Positions 43,798-55,483 of a DNA stretch of 64,000 nucleotides are shown here, in pieces; position 1 is the stretch's first letter, and every line of letters begins with the position of its first letter. Source of the stretch: Calamus simplicifolius. Its lineage: Eukaryota > Streptophyta > Magnoliopsida > Arecales > Arecaceae. Made by a program: the position numbers and the translations under genes. The notes below the pieces were generated by a model. It worked only from the letters and a program-made list of their open reading frames with translations, was not told the origin of the DNA and made no database searches. Location of the stretch: the NCBI GenBank assembly GCA_900491605.1, contig UESW01004372.1:1736014-1800013 (forward strand), in the 5' to 3' direction.

Positions 43798-45254
43798 CAC
43801 TTGCATCTTCATAAAAATCGAAACTGCCATGTTTGATTGTATGTATAAGATTATATGATCTTGGCATGATTTACATTCTTGTATATATATATATATATAT
43901 ATTAGTATTTGCGCGAACGATATAGATAATAGGTTTTCTAAGGTGTTAATTGATGAATCTATTTTCTGTAAGGATTCGTTAATATGATTAAGAATCCGAA
44001 TGGGATATTGCAATTAAAGTGTTTAATAACATGATATATGATTTGTTATTTTTTAATTAGATTAATACATGAACTGAATTCACATATCAATAAGGATTTA
44101 TCAATTACTATTTATGGTGGTGCGGATGTAAGCCTTAAATTTATTGATGAGATCAATAAAATAAAATTTTAGGATGAAACTTTATTGTATCTCCAAATTT
44201 TAGGAACCGCAGTACTACCTAATCAGAGCGCCTTATAAATTTAATTGATTTTAAACAACATGCCTATTATTAAATATTTTCTTTAATGCAATATGTATAT
44301 GCTATATGATAACATGATATGTTTTGCATGGTGTGTTGCTTTGTATGGTGCATGGTATGGCCTTGTGACCAATATAATTGGCAGGTTTTTATTATTCTTT
44401 TACAAGGGTTGTAATTATTAAATATGACATGCGTGCCATTTTGTTTCATTATAATTTTTTTTTACTTTTAGTAGTATTTGTTTATTTATTATAATAAAAC
44501 AAGAAGACAAAGCAAGCCATTTGAAGTCATGCAATCCAACCATGGTGATGGAGGAGCTAGGTGTCTATGCACAAGATGATGGTCAAGTAGACATTATGGT
44601 GTTGCTCATTATTACCTAGGATTGACCATTGATCTTCATATTGGCTTATGAAGATCAATCTTGATAAGGCCATACTATGACACGTTTATTATATACATGT
44701 ATGAGATGCTATGTATGATGATATCAATGAGTATGTGATACTAAATGCATGATGAAATCTATATAGATCCCTTACATAAAATTTTAAGTTGACATGCCAT
44801 CCATATTTAAACACTTGTCAAGGCTTTTATCACCTTAATGTGGGTTCTACCAAAGTAGAAGTACATTAGGTTACATTAGTGAGACAAGATGGGTAATGGT
44901 GCTACCCATATGTTTAAAAATGGTTTAACTTAATTAGGTTATCAAAACGGTTTTGGGCCTAATGGCATGAGATGAGATTTAAGCATGCGGGACATATGAT
45001 GTCAAAATCCCATAAATTTCTAAGAGTTGCATGAGTTGCAATTGGTAAGAGTACCTACCTAAAAAACTTAATTTTAAGTGTCATGCCAAAGCTGACTTAA
45101 AGTTGAGTATAAATATGGATCTTAGCTCACTAAATTAATATGATTTTATTATTGAGGGTTGTTAATTTAGTAGGAGTTTTTCATAATCAAAATACTTAAC
45201 AAACTTTACATTTATTGTAGATGGCCAACCATGATAACAATTCTACTATGTCAC
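43798..45254 (+). other. Untranslated leader of the truncated copia element
   Basis: About 1.4 kb of AT-rich sequence with no coding frame. At 45220 an ATG (MANHDNNSTMSL) opens in a setting that could be the start of gag, but after about twelve codons it runs into the 59-bp array. A TA microsatellite lies at 43880-43900. Confidence 0.55.
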
Positions 45255-45967
45255 TCGGCACGAACTGAAGAAGCTGGGGTTGACGGGGCCGATCTAAGAA
45301 GGTCGGGGCCTCCTCGGCATAACTAGAGAAGCCGGGGCTAAGGGGCCGACCTGAAAAGGTCAGGGCCGCTTCGGCATGAACTAGGGAAGCCAGGGCTGAT
45401 GGGACCGGCCTGAGAAGGTCGGGGCCGCCTCGGCACGAATCGGAGAAGCCGGGGCTGATGGGGTCGACCTGAGAAGGTCAGGGCCGCCTCGGCACGAACC
45501 AGAGAAGCCGGGGCTGACGGGGCCGACCTGAGAAGGTTGGGGCCGTCTTGGCATGAACTGAAGAAGCCGGGTCTGACGGGGCCGACCTGAGAAGGTCGGG
45601 GCCGCCTCGGCACAAACCAGAGAAGTTGAGGCTGACAGGGCCGACCTGAGAAGGTCAGGGCCGCCTCGGCACGAACCGAAGAAGCCAGGGCTGACGGGGC
45701 CGTCCTGAGAAGGTCGGGGCCACCTCGGCATGAATTGGAGAAACCGGGGCTGACGGGGCCGGCCTAAGAAGGTCGGGGCCATCTTGGCATGAACTGAAGA
45801 AGTCGAGGCTGATGGGGCCGGCCTAAGAAGGTCGGGGCCGTCTCGGCATGAACTGGAGAAGCCAGGGCTGACGGGGTTGATCTGAGAAGGTCGGGGCCGC
45901 CTCGGCACAACTGGAGAAACCGGGGCTGACGGGTCTGACATGAGAAGATCGGGGCCGCCTGGGCATG
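45255..45967. repeat. Tandem array, 59-bp unit, 12 copies
   Basis: Unit starts at 45358, 45417, 45476, 45535 and 45594 (59-bp steps). It contains GACCTgagaAGGTC and GCCGCCTCGGC; GC-rich in an AT-rich surrounding. It gives false minus-strand reading frames rich in P and R. The style matches the arrays of the Tat elements, but no pol sequence adjoins it on the right. Confidence 0.88.
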
Positions 45968-46317
45968 AAGGTCCATGTTACGTGGTTAATTTTGCCATAA
46001 TTACCCCTGTGACTTTTATTAGCCACATCACTTAACATTTTATTTTCAAAAGTTCTCTTTCTAACATTTTAGTAAATCTGGCCTATCACATGGTTTGTAA
46101 ACTAGACTAATCCATGAACACACACTACTCTACAATAATGTGCAAATGCGAGCCATAATAATATGCTCATTATTTGCTTTTGTCTATGAGTCATGTAGCA
46201 GATCAAGCCTTCTCAAGAATTAATGGCTCCAAAATCCACCGAATGCGTTGGTTATCTCTTGGATAAAGAGTTTGGAGATAGAGAGAATGGACGTTGTTGC
46301 ACAATGAGTGCCCACGA
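45968..46317. other. Spacer, nothing recognised
   Basis: About 350 bp between the 59-bp array and arm B. No ORF, repeat or known element end seen. Confidence 0.5.
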
Positions 46318-49300
46318 TTGAATGTTATGTTTTACATCTCTGATTTGTTTAACATATTTCAATCCATTTAATAATTGAGTTAACTTGATCGATTTAACTT
46401 ATTTAAGATCCTATTAATCTTTCAAATCCTACTTAACATATTTAATTCGATATATTTAAACTATTTTAAATTCATGTAATTCATTAAAAAATCACTCAAT
46501 TTATTTAGCTCATTCAATCTAATAAGGCATGTTAATAAATAAATTAATAATATTAATCATATCAGTTTATTTCTTTAATAAACTTTTAGATTTTATTTAA
46601 AATTTTTATTTTATTTATTAAATATATTAGATTTGAGCTTATAAGATTTTGGATTTCCTTAACTTGCGTCCACACATCAAATACAGCTTTAAAAAATATT
46701 TAAATTTTTTCAAGAAAAAATAGAAAACATTTCTCACAAGCAAACTTAAAAAGGCATTGGTACCGTTTCTTGTGATGTTAATATATCTTTGTATTAAATA
46801 AAAAACTCTCACCCGTTTCCATTGGTTGGGAAGTTGAGAGGCGAACGGCAGTTGGAGGATGAAGGAGTAAATATCTCACCTTGTAATTTTATAGTAATTA
46901 ATCCTCAGCTAATTTTTTCTTTTTTTGAATAATTATATCAGAAGCATATGAAAGGATTTTTCATTGATTTTTTTATAAAGTATATCAACTCATTAAAAAT
47001 TATTTAACTAAATAGATTTTTTATAGCCATCAATGGTGACATAACGGATCATTCTAACAGTGATAGAAGGTGAAAAAATAGTAGTGGTGAGAGAATTTGC
47101 ATAGACATAGAGGTGAGAGGTGGAAAAAATAGCATTTTTACTCTCAATTTTTTTATCCTTCACTAGTCTTAATGCCATATATGCTATTTCAACATTATTC
47201 ACATTTGTCATGCTAACTAAAATGGTCCATTAAATCACTTATAATGGCTGTCAGAAATATTCTTAATTGAATAAATTTTATGAATATAAGAATGTTTTTT
47301 TCTCCAATGATACATGAATAAACCATATATATATATATATATATTTCCCATATAGTATTCATATATATATTTTTGGTAAAAATATACTTTGGTCTTACTT
47401 TCAATTGCTACAATTTAATCCATCATATTTTAAGGATATTGCATTCCTAACATCTTGATATATAGGTTAAGTAAAATTGATTGAATCAATTACTCCATGT
47501 ATAGAATAGCTTACCTATTATATACATGGAGTAATTCATTCCTAACATCTTGATATATAGGTTAAGTAAAATTGATTGAATCAATTACTCCATGTATAGA
47601 ATAGCTTACCTATTATATACATGGAGTAATTCATTCCTAACATCTTGATATATAGGTTAAGTAAAATTGATTGAATCAATTACTTCATGTATGGAATAGG
47701 TAAGCTATTCTATCAATTTTAACCGATGTCTAAAATATAATATTTTTAAAATATGAGATATATTAAAGTGTAATCATTGGAAATTTGAAAATGAAAATAA
47801 ATTTTAAGTAAAATTTAGGATCTTATGCTTTAAAAGTTACTGCATTCCCAACAATTATTACATAGATTAGGTAAATTGATGGAAACAATCAATTCCTGTA
47901 TTCATATTAAAAATGGCACATAAGTTATTCCATAAATTTTAACCGACTTAGTATACTCATATGTTTGAAATACAATATTTTTAAAATATAAAAGATTAAA
48001 GTATAATAATTAAAATTTTAAAGGTCCAAACAAATTTCGAATGAGAGCTTCAGGATCAAAGGTATATTTTAGTTCCATGAACGTGCCTTTGATCTGTGGG
48101 GCCCTTAAGCAAGATGGGAATCAGCAAATCGAATAGAGGTTGGGGATGCGAAAGGCAAGTTGATAGCTCCAAATCCGAGTAACCAGAATGTAGGAAATTA
48201 CCTCTACACAAATCAAGGGAACAATCTCTAGAAATTAGGACTTAAATGCTTACGCGGAAACTACCTCTACACAAATTAAGAAGACAATCTCTGAATATTA
48301 AGACTTAAATACTTAATTACATCTAAAATAAAAAAATATATAATTATATTATTTTTTATAAAAAAATTAAATTAGCTCCGAATATGAAGGACGCACTAAA
48401 TCTGAAGAGATTTATCATTAAACAGCAAATCTGAAAAAATGCATTGAATCTGAAAAGATTCATCGATCAAGAGTAATAATAATAATTATTATAATCATTA
48501 CCACTATATTTAGTATTATTACTATTACTTATAAAAATTTATTTTAGTTTTCACCCATACGTCTGCCTATATATATGGTATTGGGTTTTTTTTTTTTTTC
48601 TTGTCTCATCTATCTGCTCTCTTTGCAAATTTTGTGTTAACTAGTATATTGCAATGGAATGCTCTTTTTGCTCTTATTCTTCGGCATGGCCTTTGGTTCT
48701 TATCTTTCCCTTATTCTCCATCATCTTTTTTATATATATATTTTAATATCTAATTGTAGTTTCTTTTCTTGATTTCAAGTATATATATATATATATATAT
48801 ATATTTGAAGACTTTATATATCTAATTGACTAATTTTTAACCATATTAATATGTTTTCTTTTAACTGAAATGGAAATAATGATAGTTCGAGCAGCAACTT
48901 GTGAGTATAAAAGCCAGGAGTTTAAAAGCCCATGCTTTACCGATAAGAAATGCCAAGGAGGACATTGCAACCACTTTTTGGGTACATGCAAATGCACAGT
49001 AGAATGCTAATAGTCTCAACTTTCATCTTCAATTGAGATGATCATAGTCCTTGAATTTTTAGAATAAAATATGATGTCTTATTTTGAAGACTTGTTAGGT
49101 TCTTCTTTATGCTGTTAACTTTGAATAAATCTTTTGGTGAGAGCTTTAGTATCAAAAGTATATTTTAGTTCCATAAATGCGCCTTTGATCTATGGGGCCC
49201 AACGTCCAACGAGCAAGATGGGAGATATCTCACTTAATATAGGTCCAAATATTCACAAGTAACCGCCATTTTTATTTTGTACGGAATGGTTCCTTGCTAA

Positions 49301-49640
49301 ATTTTGCTTTTCAAACTACTAAAACTAGACGCTTAGATACTAACTAGATCATCCCATCTGAAATGATAGCTTGACTACTGAATATTTCATCAAAAATGCT
49401 CATTAGAAACCTAATACAAAGACAAGGTCAAAACTCTTCCAATAAAACTAATCAAAATTTTATGAAATTTACCAAATCATCTTATACAATAATATCTACT
49501 GACTTCACCTTATGAATAGCATTATATAGTTCTCAAGAACAAGGCACATTATAGTTCAAAAACAGAATGTTGTGGAACCGAACCAGCATGTCTTCAGAAG
49601 AAACAAAGTGACATGAAAGACTTTTCAGATGGCCTCCTAA
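46318..49640 (-). repeat. Arm B of the large inverted duplication
   Basis: Reverse complement of 22358-27118 with small indels. It includes the 95-bp repeats (47450-47710), spacer text and a defensin copy. No gene other than that copy was seen in 46318-48650. Confidence 0.85.
48654..49010 (+). pseudogene. Defensin pseudogene (second copy)
   Basis: The same gene as 24383-24791 in the opposite orientation. Exon 1 (48654-48695) lacks 22 bases compared with the intact copy, which shifts the signal-peptide frame. The intron acceptor CAG has become CTG at 48865-48867. Exon 2 (48868-49010) lacks 42 bases in frame and so loses cysteines three, four and five (SPCFTDKKCQGGHC remains). Any of the three changes would be expected to stop a normal defensin being made. 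TATA and 3' end are kept. 49011-49767 holds no gene; it is arm B flank and spacer. Confidence 0.8.
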
Positions 49641-49767
49641 AGGAAAAGAAAAAAAGAAAAAGAAAATTGTGGGAATTTAACTTCACGGGCAAGGGAGATA
49701 TTTGAGTTCATTTCCACATTGTTGGATCTTGGGAGGACAGCTAGAAGAGCAACATCAAAAATCTCAC

Positions 49768-50345
49768 CCCTGTTCGCTGCTGGTTTAATCCTTGAGTGAT
49801 AGCTTCAGCTTCCGTAAAACAATTGAAATCAACTAACAACAATGCTGCCGCGAAAAAAATTACAATTAAATAGAATAAAAATGAATCAATAATATGATTT
49901 AAAACCAAAAACTCAACCAAAACAAATCATAAACCTCAAAATCATATTCGATTTCCAAGTAATCTTTGCTTTTCGATTACATTTTCCAGCTAACAAAATT
50001 CCATTTTTTTTTTTAAATGTTAACACATACTCTGGAATTCACTGCTCACATTGTTGCATCCATGGAAGTACTTAGCCTGCTTCGCACCCCACAGATCACT
50101 CACCGGACTCCCTCCCCCCTCCACTCTATATATATGCATAAAAAAATAAAATAAAATAAAGGAGAAAAAAAAATGAACTGAAACAAAGCTTCAGCCCAAT
50201 CAAGCTAGGGAACAAAAACTACGAACCGGGACACTAAACGTATCGGCAGTGACCACGTTCCTCTGCAGCTCCGCTGGATTCTTTAGCTAAAACATGGAGC
50301 AAAAATGGTAGTGAGAAAATCAAAGAAGAAAAGTGATGGAGAAAG
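49768..50345 (-). pseudogene. O-fucosyltransferase-like gene fragment (copy 2, inner exons)
   Basis: A direct copy of 29311-29910. The exon with the catalytic start reads ITQ-GLNQQRTG and is followed by a donor (GGG/GTGAGA at 49768/49767). About 30 bases encoding NRYLMIATSG are missing just before it. The exons near 50130-50032 and 50286-50228 match copy 1. Each copy therefore keeps a piece the other has lost. A chromovirus splits it from its 5' exon at 57397. Confidence 0.62.
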
Positions 50346-50347
50346 TG

Positions 50348-50360
50348 TGGTATCAGAGCC
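50348..50360 (+). other. Chromovirus primer binding site
   Basis: TGGTATCAGAGCC, complementary to initiator tRNA-Met. It lies only two bases inside the element boundary because the LTR is gone. Confidence 0.88.
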
Positions 50361-50523
50361 TAGGTTTGACCTTAGGGACAAACATAGGATGACACTAGGC
50401 AGAACATTAGGATTACATTGGGAGGGTAATAACTTTATTAAAAAAAAAAAAAAAAAATTTATAGCCTGAATTTTGTGGTTTATAAGGTTATTGACTGGGA
50501 CCTAACTCTGGCAGGAGTTAAGG

Positions 50524-53500
50524 ATGCCACGTCGCACTAGGAGTCTACGGCCCATTGGGAACTCCCAGGCTGGTGACTCGGGCCAGCAGGGAGGCCGGCA
50601 AGCTTCCGGAGGCTCTGGTTCCGTTAATTTAGCTAACAATGAGCAACCACAATTTCAAGCCCAGTTGCTTCAGACTCTGGCGGGAATATCGCAGGCTATG
50701 CAAGCCATGCAGCAACAGATTCAGCAAATCCAGCCTGCTCGGCCTGCCTCTCCTGCTCCGCAGCCTGCTCAGTCGGCTCCATTCCAGCCCTGGCAGGGAG
50801 GGGGCCGGAGCTTTGCTGAGTTCAAGAGCTTGGCCCCTGCTCCCTTTTGTGGATCTACTAACCCTGCCGATGCTGAGGGATGGATGAGGGAGATGGAGAA
50901 GGCCTTCATGGCCCATGGTAGCCATGAGGAGGAGCGGATTAGATTTGCCACCTATCTCCTTCAAGGGGAGGCATATGATTGGTGGTTGCATATGGAGCAG
51001 CGATTGGGTGGACAAGCTGTTTCCTGGAGGGAGTTCAAGGAGGCCTTTTTCAACAAATACTTTCCTAGTAGTGTGCAAAGACAGATGGAGTCTGAGTTTC
51101 TGGAGCTGGAACAGAAGAATCTCTCTGTGGCCCAGTACGAAGCCGAGTTCACTAGGCTAGCTCGGTTTGCTCCGGAAATAGTGACCACTGAGAGAGCCAA
51201 GATCACCAGGTTTACTGAAGGACTGCGACCCAAACTGAGGCAAGCAGTCAATGCATTTGAACTCTCCACATATAGTGCTGTGGTGAGTAAAGCCCTGGTA
51301 ATCGAAAGAGACGTGAATAGGAACCAGAAGGAGTGGGAGCTAAAAAGGAAGAGGAAGGGGTCTCCTTCGGGCCAGTCTTCGGGGCAGGCTAAGAAGAAAG
51401 ATACATATCAGCCCCCCACAGGACCGAAGGGTAAGGAGACCCGTTGCCCTCACTGCGGGAACTTCCACCCGGGCAGGCAGTGCCGTGGGCCGAGAGGTGC
51501 CTGCTTCATATGTGGGAAAGTGGATCACAAGATGGCCACTTGTCCCCTTCGGAGGGAGCAGCTGTCTTCTCCAAATCTTGGGATGAACCAGCCGCAGCAG
51601 CCGAGGACCCAGGGAAGGGTCTTCACCCTCACCCAACAGGATGCTGCCTCTTCTAACTCCGTTGTGGCAGGTATACCTATTACCTAAGTACCCTTTAAGA
51701 TTATTTGGTTCATATGCGGTATAATGCATTAATCATGAAGGATAAATAGGATCCGCTATATGACATCTAAGACAACTAAACTTTGTGATCAGGGACAATT
51801 AAAGTAGGCAACACTTATGCTCAGACTTTAGTAGATCCGGGTGCCACACATTCGTTTATATCTGATGTTTATCTTGCCAATAATGCATCATTGACACCCG
51901 TTCCCCTAGAGCAAGAGTTTCTCATTGCATTCCCAAATGGAGATGTTATGAGGGTGGAGTCTGTATGCAGATCCTGCCAGATCAACGTGGGCGACAAGAG
52001 GCTGGAGGCTGATCTAATCGTCCTTCCACTAAAGTCCTTTGATGTTATCTTTGGGATGGACTGGTTGGCCTCCTATCATGCTTCGGTAGACTGTTTCAGG
52101 AAAATGGTGATCTTCAAAATCCCTAATCAGCCTGAATTCAGTTTTACTGGAAGCCAGGAACACCTGGCTTCAGTGTTTGTATCAGCACTGCGGGCTGCCA
52201 AATACTTGATGAAGGGTGGACAAGGGTTTCTTGCTGTGGTCAAGGACCTTCAGCAGGAAGAGGTGAAATTGAAGGATATTCCAGTGGCTATGGAGTTTCC
52301 TGACGTCTTCCCGGATGATTTGACCGAATTGCCTCCAGACCGGGAAGTGGAGTTCACCATTGATTTGGTCCCTGGCACTGGACCTATATCCAAGGCCCCT
52401 TATCGTATGGCCCCAGCTGAACTAAAAGAGTTGAAGAACCAATTGCAAGAGCTCCTAGACCGAGGATTTATCAGACCGAGTGTCTCTCCTTGGGGTGCTC
52501 CAGTATTATTTGTCAAAAAGAAGGATGGGAGTCTTCGGCTCTGCATTGATTACCGAGAAATCAATAAGGTAACAGTGCGGAACAAGTATCCCTTGCCGAG
52601 GATCGATGATCTGTTCGATCAACTCCAAGGAGCTCGGGTATTCTCAAAGATTGACCTTCGGTCAGGATACCATCAACTCAAGGTCCAGGCTGGAGATGTG
52701 CCTAAGACATCATTCAGGACTAGGTATGGCCACTACGAGTTCTTGGTGATGCCGTTTGGGTTAACTAATGCCCCGGCAGCATTCATGGACTTGATGAACA
52801 GAATCTTTAAGCCATACTTAGACCAGTTTGTGGTGGTGTTCATTGATGACATCCTGGTGTATTCAAAAAGCCAGGAGGAACATATGGACCACCTGAGGAT
52901 TGTTCTGCAAACCCTTCGAGAGAAAAAGCTTTATGCCAAGTTGCAGAAATATGATTTCTGGTTGAGCCAAGTATCATTCTTGGGTCACGTAATATCTAAA
53001 AATGGCATAACTGTGGACCCAAAGAAGATTGAGGCGGTCGTAAATTGGAGTCGACCTTCCAATGTATCTGAAGTCAGAAGCTTCGTAGGGCTGGCAGGAT
53101 ATTACCGCAGATTCGTGGAGGGCTTTTCTCGCATTGCTCTACCCCTGACTCGCTTGACCCAAAAGCAAGCGAAGTTTGACTGGACTGAGGAGTGTGAGAA
53201 AAGTTTTCAGGAGCTGAAACAACGCCTAGTGTCAGCCCCCGTCCTTACCCTTCCGTTAGGATCTGGAGGATTTACTCTATACACGGATGCTTCTCGGAAG
53301 GGATTGGGATGTGTTCTGATGCAAAATGAGAAGGTGATAGCTTATGCCTCCAGACAGCTAAAGCCATACGAGCAAAATTATCCTACTCATGACCTGGAGT
53401 TGGCTGCTGTGATTTTTGCCTTAAAGATCTGGCGGCATTATCTGTATGGAGAGACATGTGATGTGTACACAGACCACAAAAGTCTGAAGTACATCTTCAC

Positions 53501-55178
53501 TCAGAAGGAGTTAAACTTAAGACAAAGGAGATGGATGGAGCTACTAAAAGATTATGACCTGAACCTGCACTATCATCCAGGGAAGGCCAATGTGGTAGCG
53601 GATGCTCTGAGTAGGAAATCCTCCTCGGAGTTAGCTTCTATGATCACCTCTCAGCCTCACATCCGGAGGGATCTTGAGAAGCTGGAGGTTGGATTGCGAG
53701 TACAACGGCCCGATGGACTTGTAGCAACACTTGTACTCCAACCAACTCTGTTAGACAGGATCAAGTCCTCCCAGAAAGAAGACTTGGACTTGCAAAAGAT
53801 TAAAGAAGCAGTGAAGTCAGGGATTCAAAATGAATTTGCTATAATGGAGGATGAATCCCTGAGATTTAATGGCAGGCTCTGTGTGCCAAATGTGATGGAA
53901 CTAAGAGCAGAGATTTTGAAGGAGGCCCACTATTCTCCTTACACGGTGCACCCCGGAGGTACCAAGATGTACAAAGACCTAAAGGAAAACTTCTGGTGGA
54001 AAGGAATGAAGAACGAGATTGCTCAATACGTAGCCAAGTGTTTGGTATGTCAGCAAGTGAAGGCTGAGCATCAAAAGCCTGCGGGACCCCTTCAATCTCT
54101 GATGATTCCACAATGGAAATGGGAGAAGATCACTATGGACTTCGTGACTGGTCTGCCTAAGACCCCTCAGAACAATGATGCGGTATGGGTCATTGTAGAC
54201 AGATTAACGAAGTCAGCCCATTTCCTGCCATTCAGAGTTGGGATCTCTAGTGAGAGATTGGCCAACATGTATATTGAGCAAATTGTAAAGCTTCATGATA
54301 TTCCCGTATCTATTGTATCAGATAGGGATACTAGGTTTGTGTCCCAATTCTGGAAGAGTCTTCATAGAGCTCTGGGGACCAAATTGAACTTCAGCACAGC
54401 CTTCTATCCCCAGACAGATGGGCAGTCTGAGAGAACCATACAGACCCTGGAGGACATGTTGCGAGCCTGTGTGATGGACCTGGGTGGTGCTTGGGATAAC
54501 CACTTATCTTTGGTGGAATTTGCTTACAATAATAGCTACCAGGCCAGTATCCAGATGGCTCCATTTGAGGCCTTGTATGGTAGAAAATGCAGATCTCCCT
54601 TATGTTGGGATGATGTGGGGGAGAGAAAATTGTTGGGCCCTAAGCTGATTCGACAGACAGTAGAAAAGGTACAACTGATCAAGGGACGACTCCGCACAGC
54701 TCAGAGCCGACAAAAGAGCTATGCTGATGTGAGGAGAAGGGAGCTAGAATTTCAAATTGGAGATCATGTCTTCTTGAAGATATCACCAACCAAAAATGTG
54801 ATGAGATTTGGGATTAGAGGTAAACTGAGTCCACGATACATTGGACCATTTGAAATTCTGAGCAAAGTAGGGGAGGTAGCTTATAGCTTGGCATTACCTC
54901 CGGCACTCTCTGGGGTACACAATGTATTTCATGTATCTATGTTGAGAAAGTACATTTCTGACCCCAGCCATGTGATACAGTTTGAGCCCATGCAGTTAAG
55001 GAAGGATCTAACGTATGAGGAGCATCCTGTGCGTATTGTGGACCGCAAGGATCAAGTTTTAAGATGGCGTAGTATTCCTTATGTCAAGGTTCAAAGGAGT
55101 AACCATTCTGAGAGGGAAGCTACTTGGGAGCTTGAGGAAGAAATTAAAGAAAAATATCCTCAATTGTTTGTAACTTAA
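50524..55178 (+). CDS. gag-pol: Chromovirus gag-pro-pol polyprotein (with putative intron 51671-51792)
   Basis: gag starts at ATG 50524: Q/P-rich N-terminus, capsid domain (GEAYDWWLHMEQ, about 50970; FFNKYFPSSVQRQMESEF, about 51045), and two zinc knuckles (CPHCGNFHPGRQC about 51445; CFICGKVDHKMATC about 51505). Protease is VDPGATHSFIS at about 51832. RT has YPLPRIDDLFDQLQG and catalytic FIDDILVYS (about 52839). RNase H has LYTDASRKGLGC (about 53278). Integrase has HPGGTKMYKDLKENFWWK with CLVCQ, then D (VDRLTKS), D (SDRDTRF) and E (TDGQSERT). A chromodomain-like tail (VDRKDQVLRWRSIPYVKVQ) ends at TAA 55178. Without splicing gag stops at 51685-51687 and pol lies in another frame. Removing 51671-51792 makes one frame of about 1510 residues, the usual size. 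No stop interrupts pol. Confidence 0.87.
51671..51792 (+). other. Putative intron in gag-pro-pol, 122 bp
   Basis: Begins GTATACCT after GTGGCAG and ends TTTGTGATCAG before GGACAATT; more AT-rich than both flanks; CTAAAC 15 bases before the 3' end could serve as branch site. Its length is 3n+2, and excision joins gag and protease frames in phase (codon 383 split 1/2). The alternative is a short insertion bypassed by frameshifting. Confidence 0.6.
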
Positions 55179-55265
55179 CATATGTAAAGAAGATTAATCA
55201 TATGATAAAGCTTTGGATTTTAAATGTTATATGTGATACACCAATTTCGAGGCCGAAATTTTTAT

Positions 55266-55279
55266 AAGGAGGGAAGAAA
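55266..55279 (+). other. Chromovirus polypurine tract
   Basis: AAGGAGGGAAGAAA directly before the LTR start TGTGATGCC. Confidence 0.85.
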
Positions 55280-55296
55280 TGTGATGCCCTGTTCCC

Positions 55297-55435
55297 ATGG
55301 CGGATCCTCACCACGTGAGGATCCGCCATTGTTGACGGAGGAAGGGGGGGCGCCGCCCCTTCCTCCGCCATTCTTGACGGCTGCGGCAACCTTGCCGCAG
55401 CCAGTCAAGGAAGGGGGCGCCGACGCGCCCCCTTC
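55297..55435. repeat. Four consecutive perfect or near-perfect hairpins at the LTR 5' end
   Basis: Arms seen: 55297-55329 (15-bp arms, 3-base loop); 55336-55367 (12-bp arms, CGGAGGAAGGGG); 55379-55402 (GGCTGCGGCAA, 2-base loop, extendable by CTTGAC/GTCAAG to about 17 bp with one bulge); 55410-55435 (GAAGGGGGCGC, 4-base loop). The first is centred on CACGTG (55312-55317), a G-box. Confidence 0.85.
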
Positions 55436-55473
55436 ACACGTGGTACAGGGGAGGGATAACCCTCCCCTTGCCG

Positions 55474-55483
55474 CTATATAAGG
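55474..55483 (+). promoter_or_regulatory. TATA box of the chromovirus LTR
   Basis: CTATATAAGG just after the hairpin cluster; transcription start predicted near 55508. It is the best promoter-like site in this LTR. Confidence 0.65.

Noticed and set aside
45338..46038. Minus-strand proline/arginine-rich frames (RRPRPSQVGPVSPGF...)
   Set aside because: Products of the 59-bp array, overlapping in several frames.
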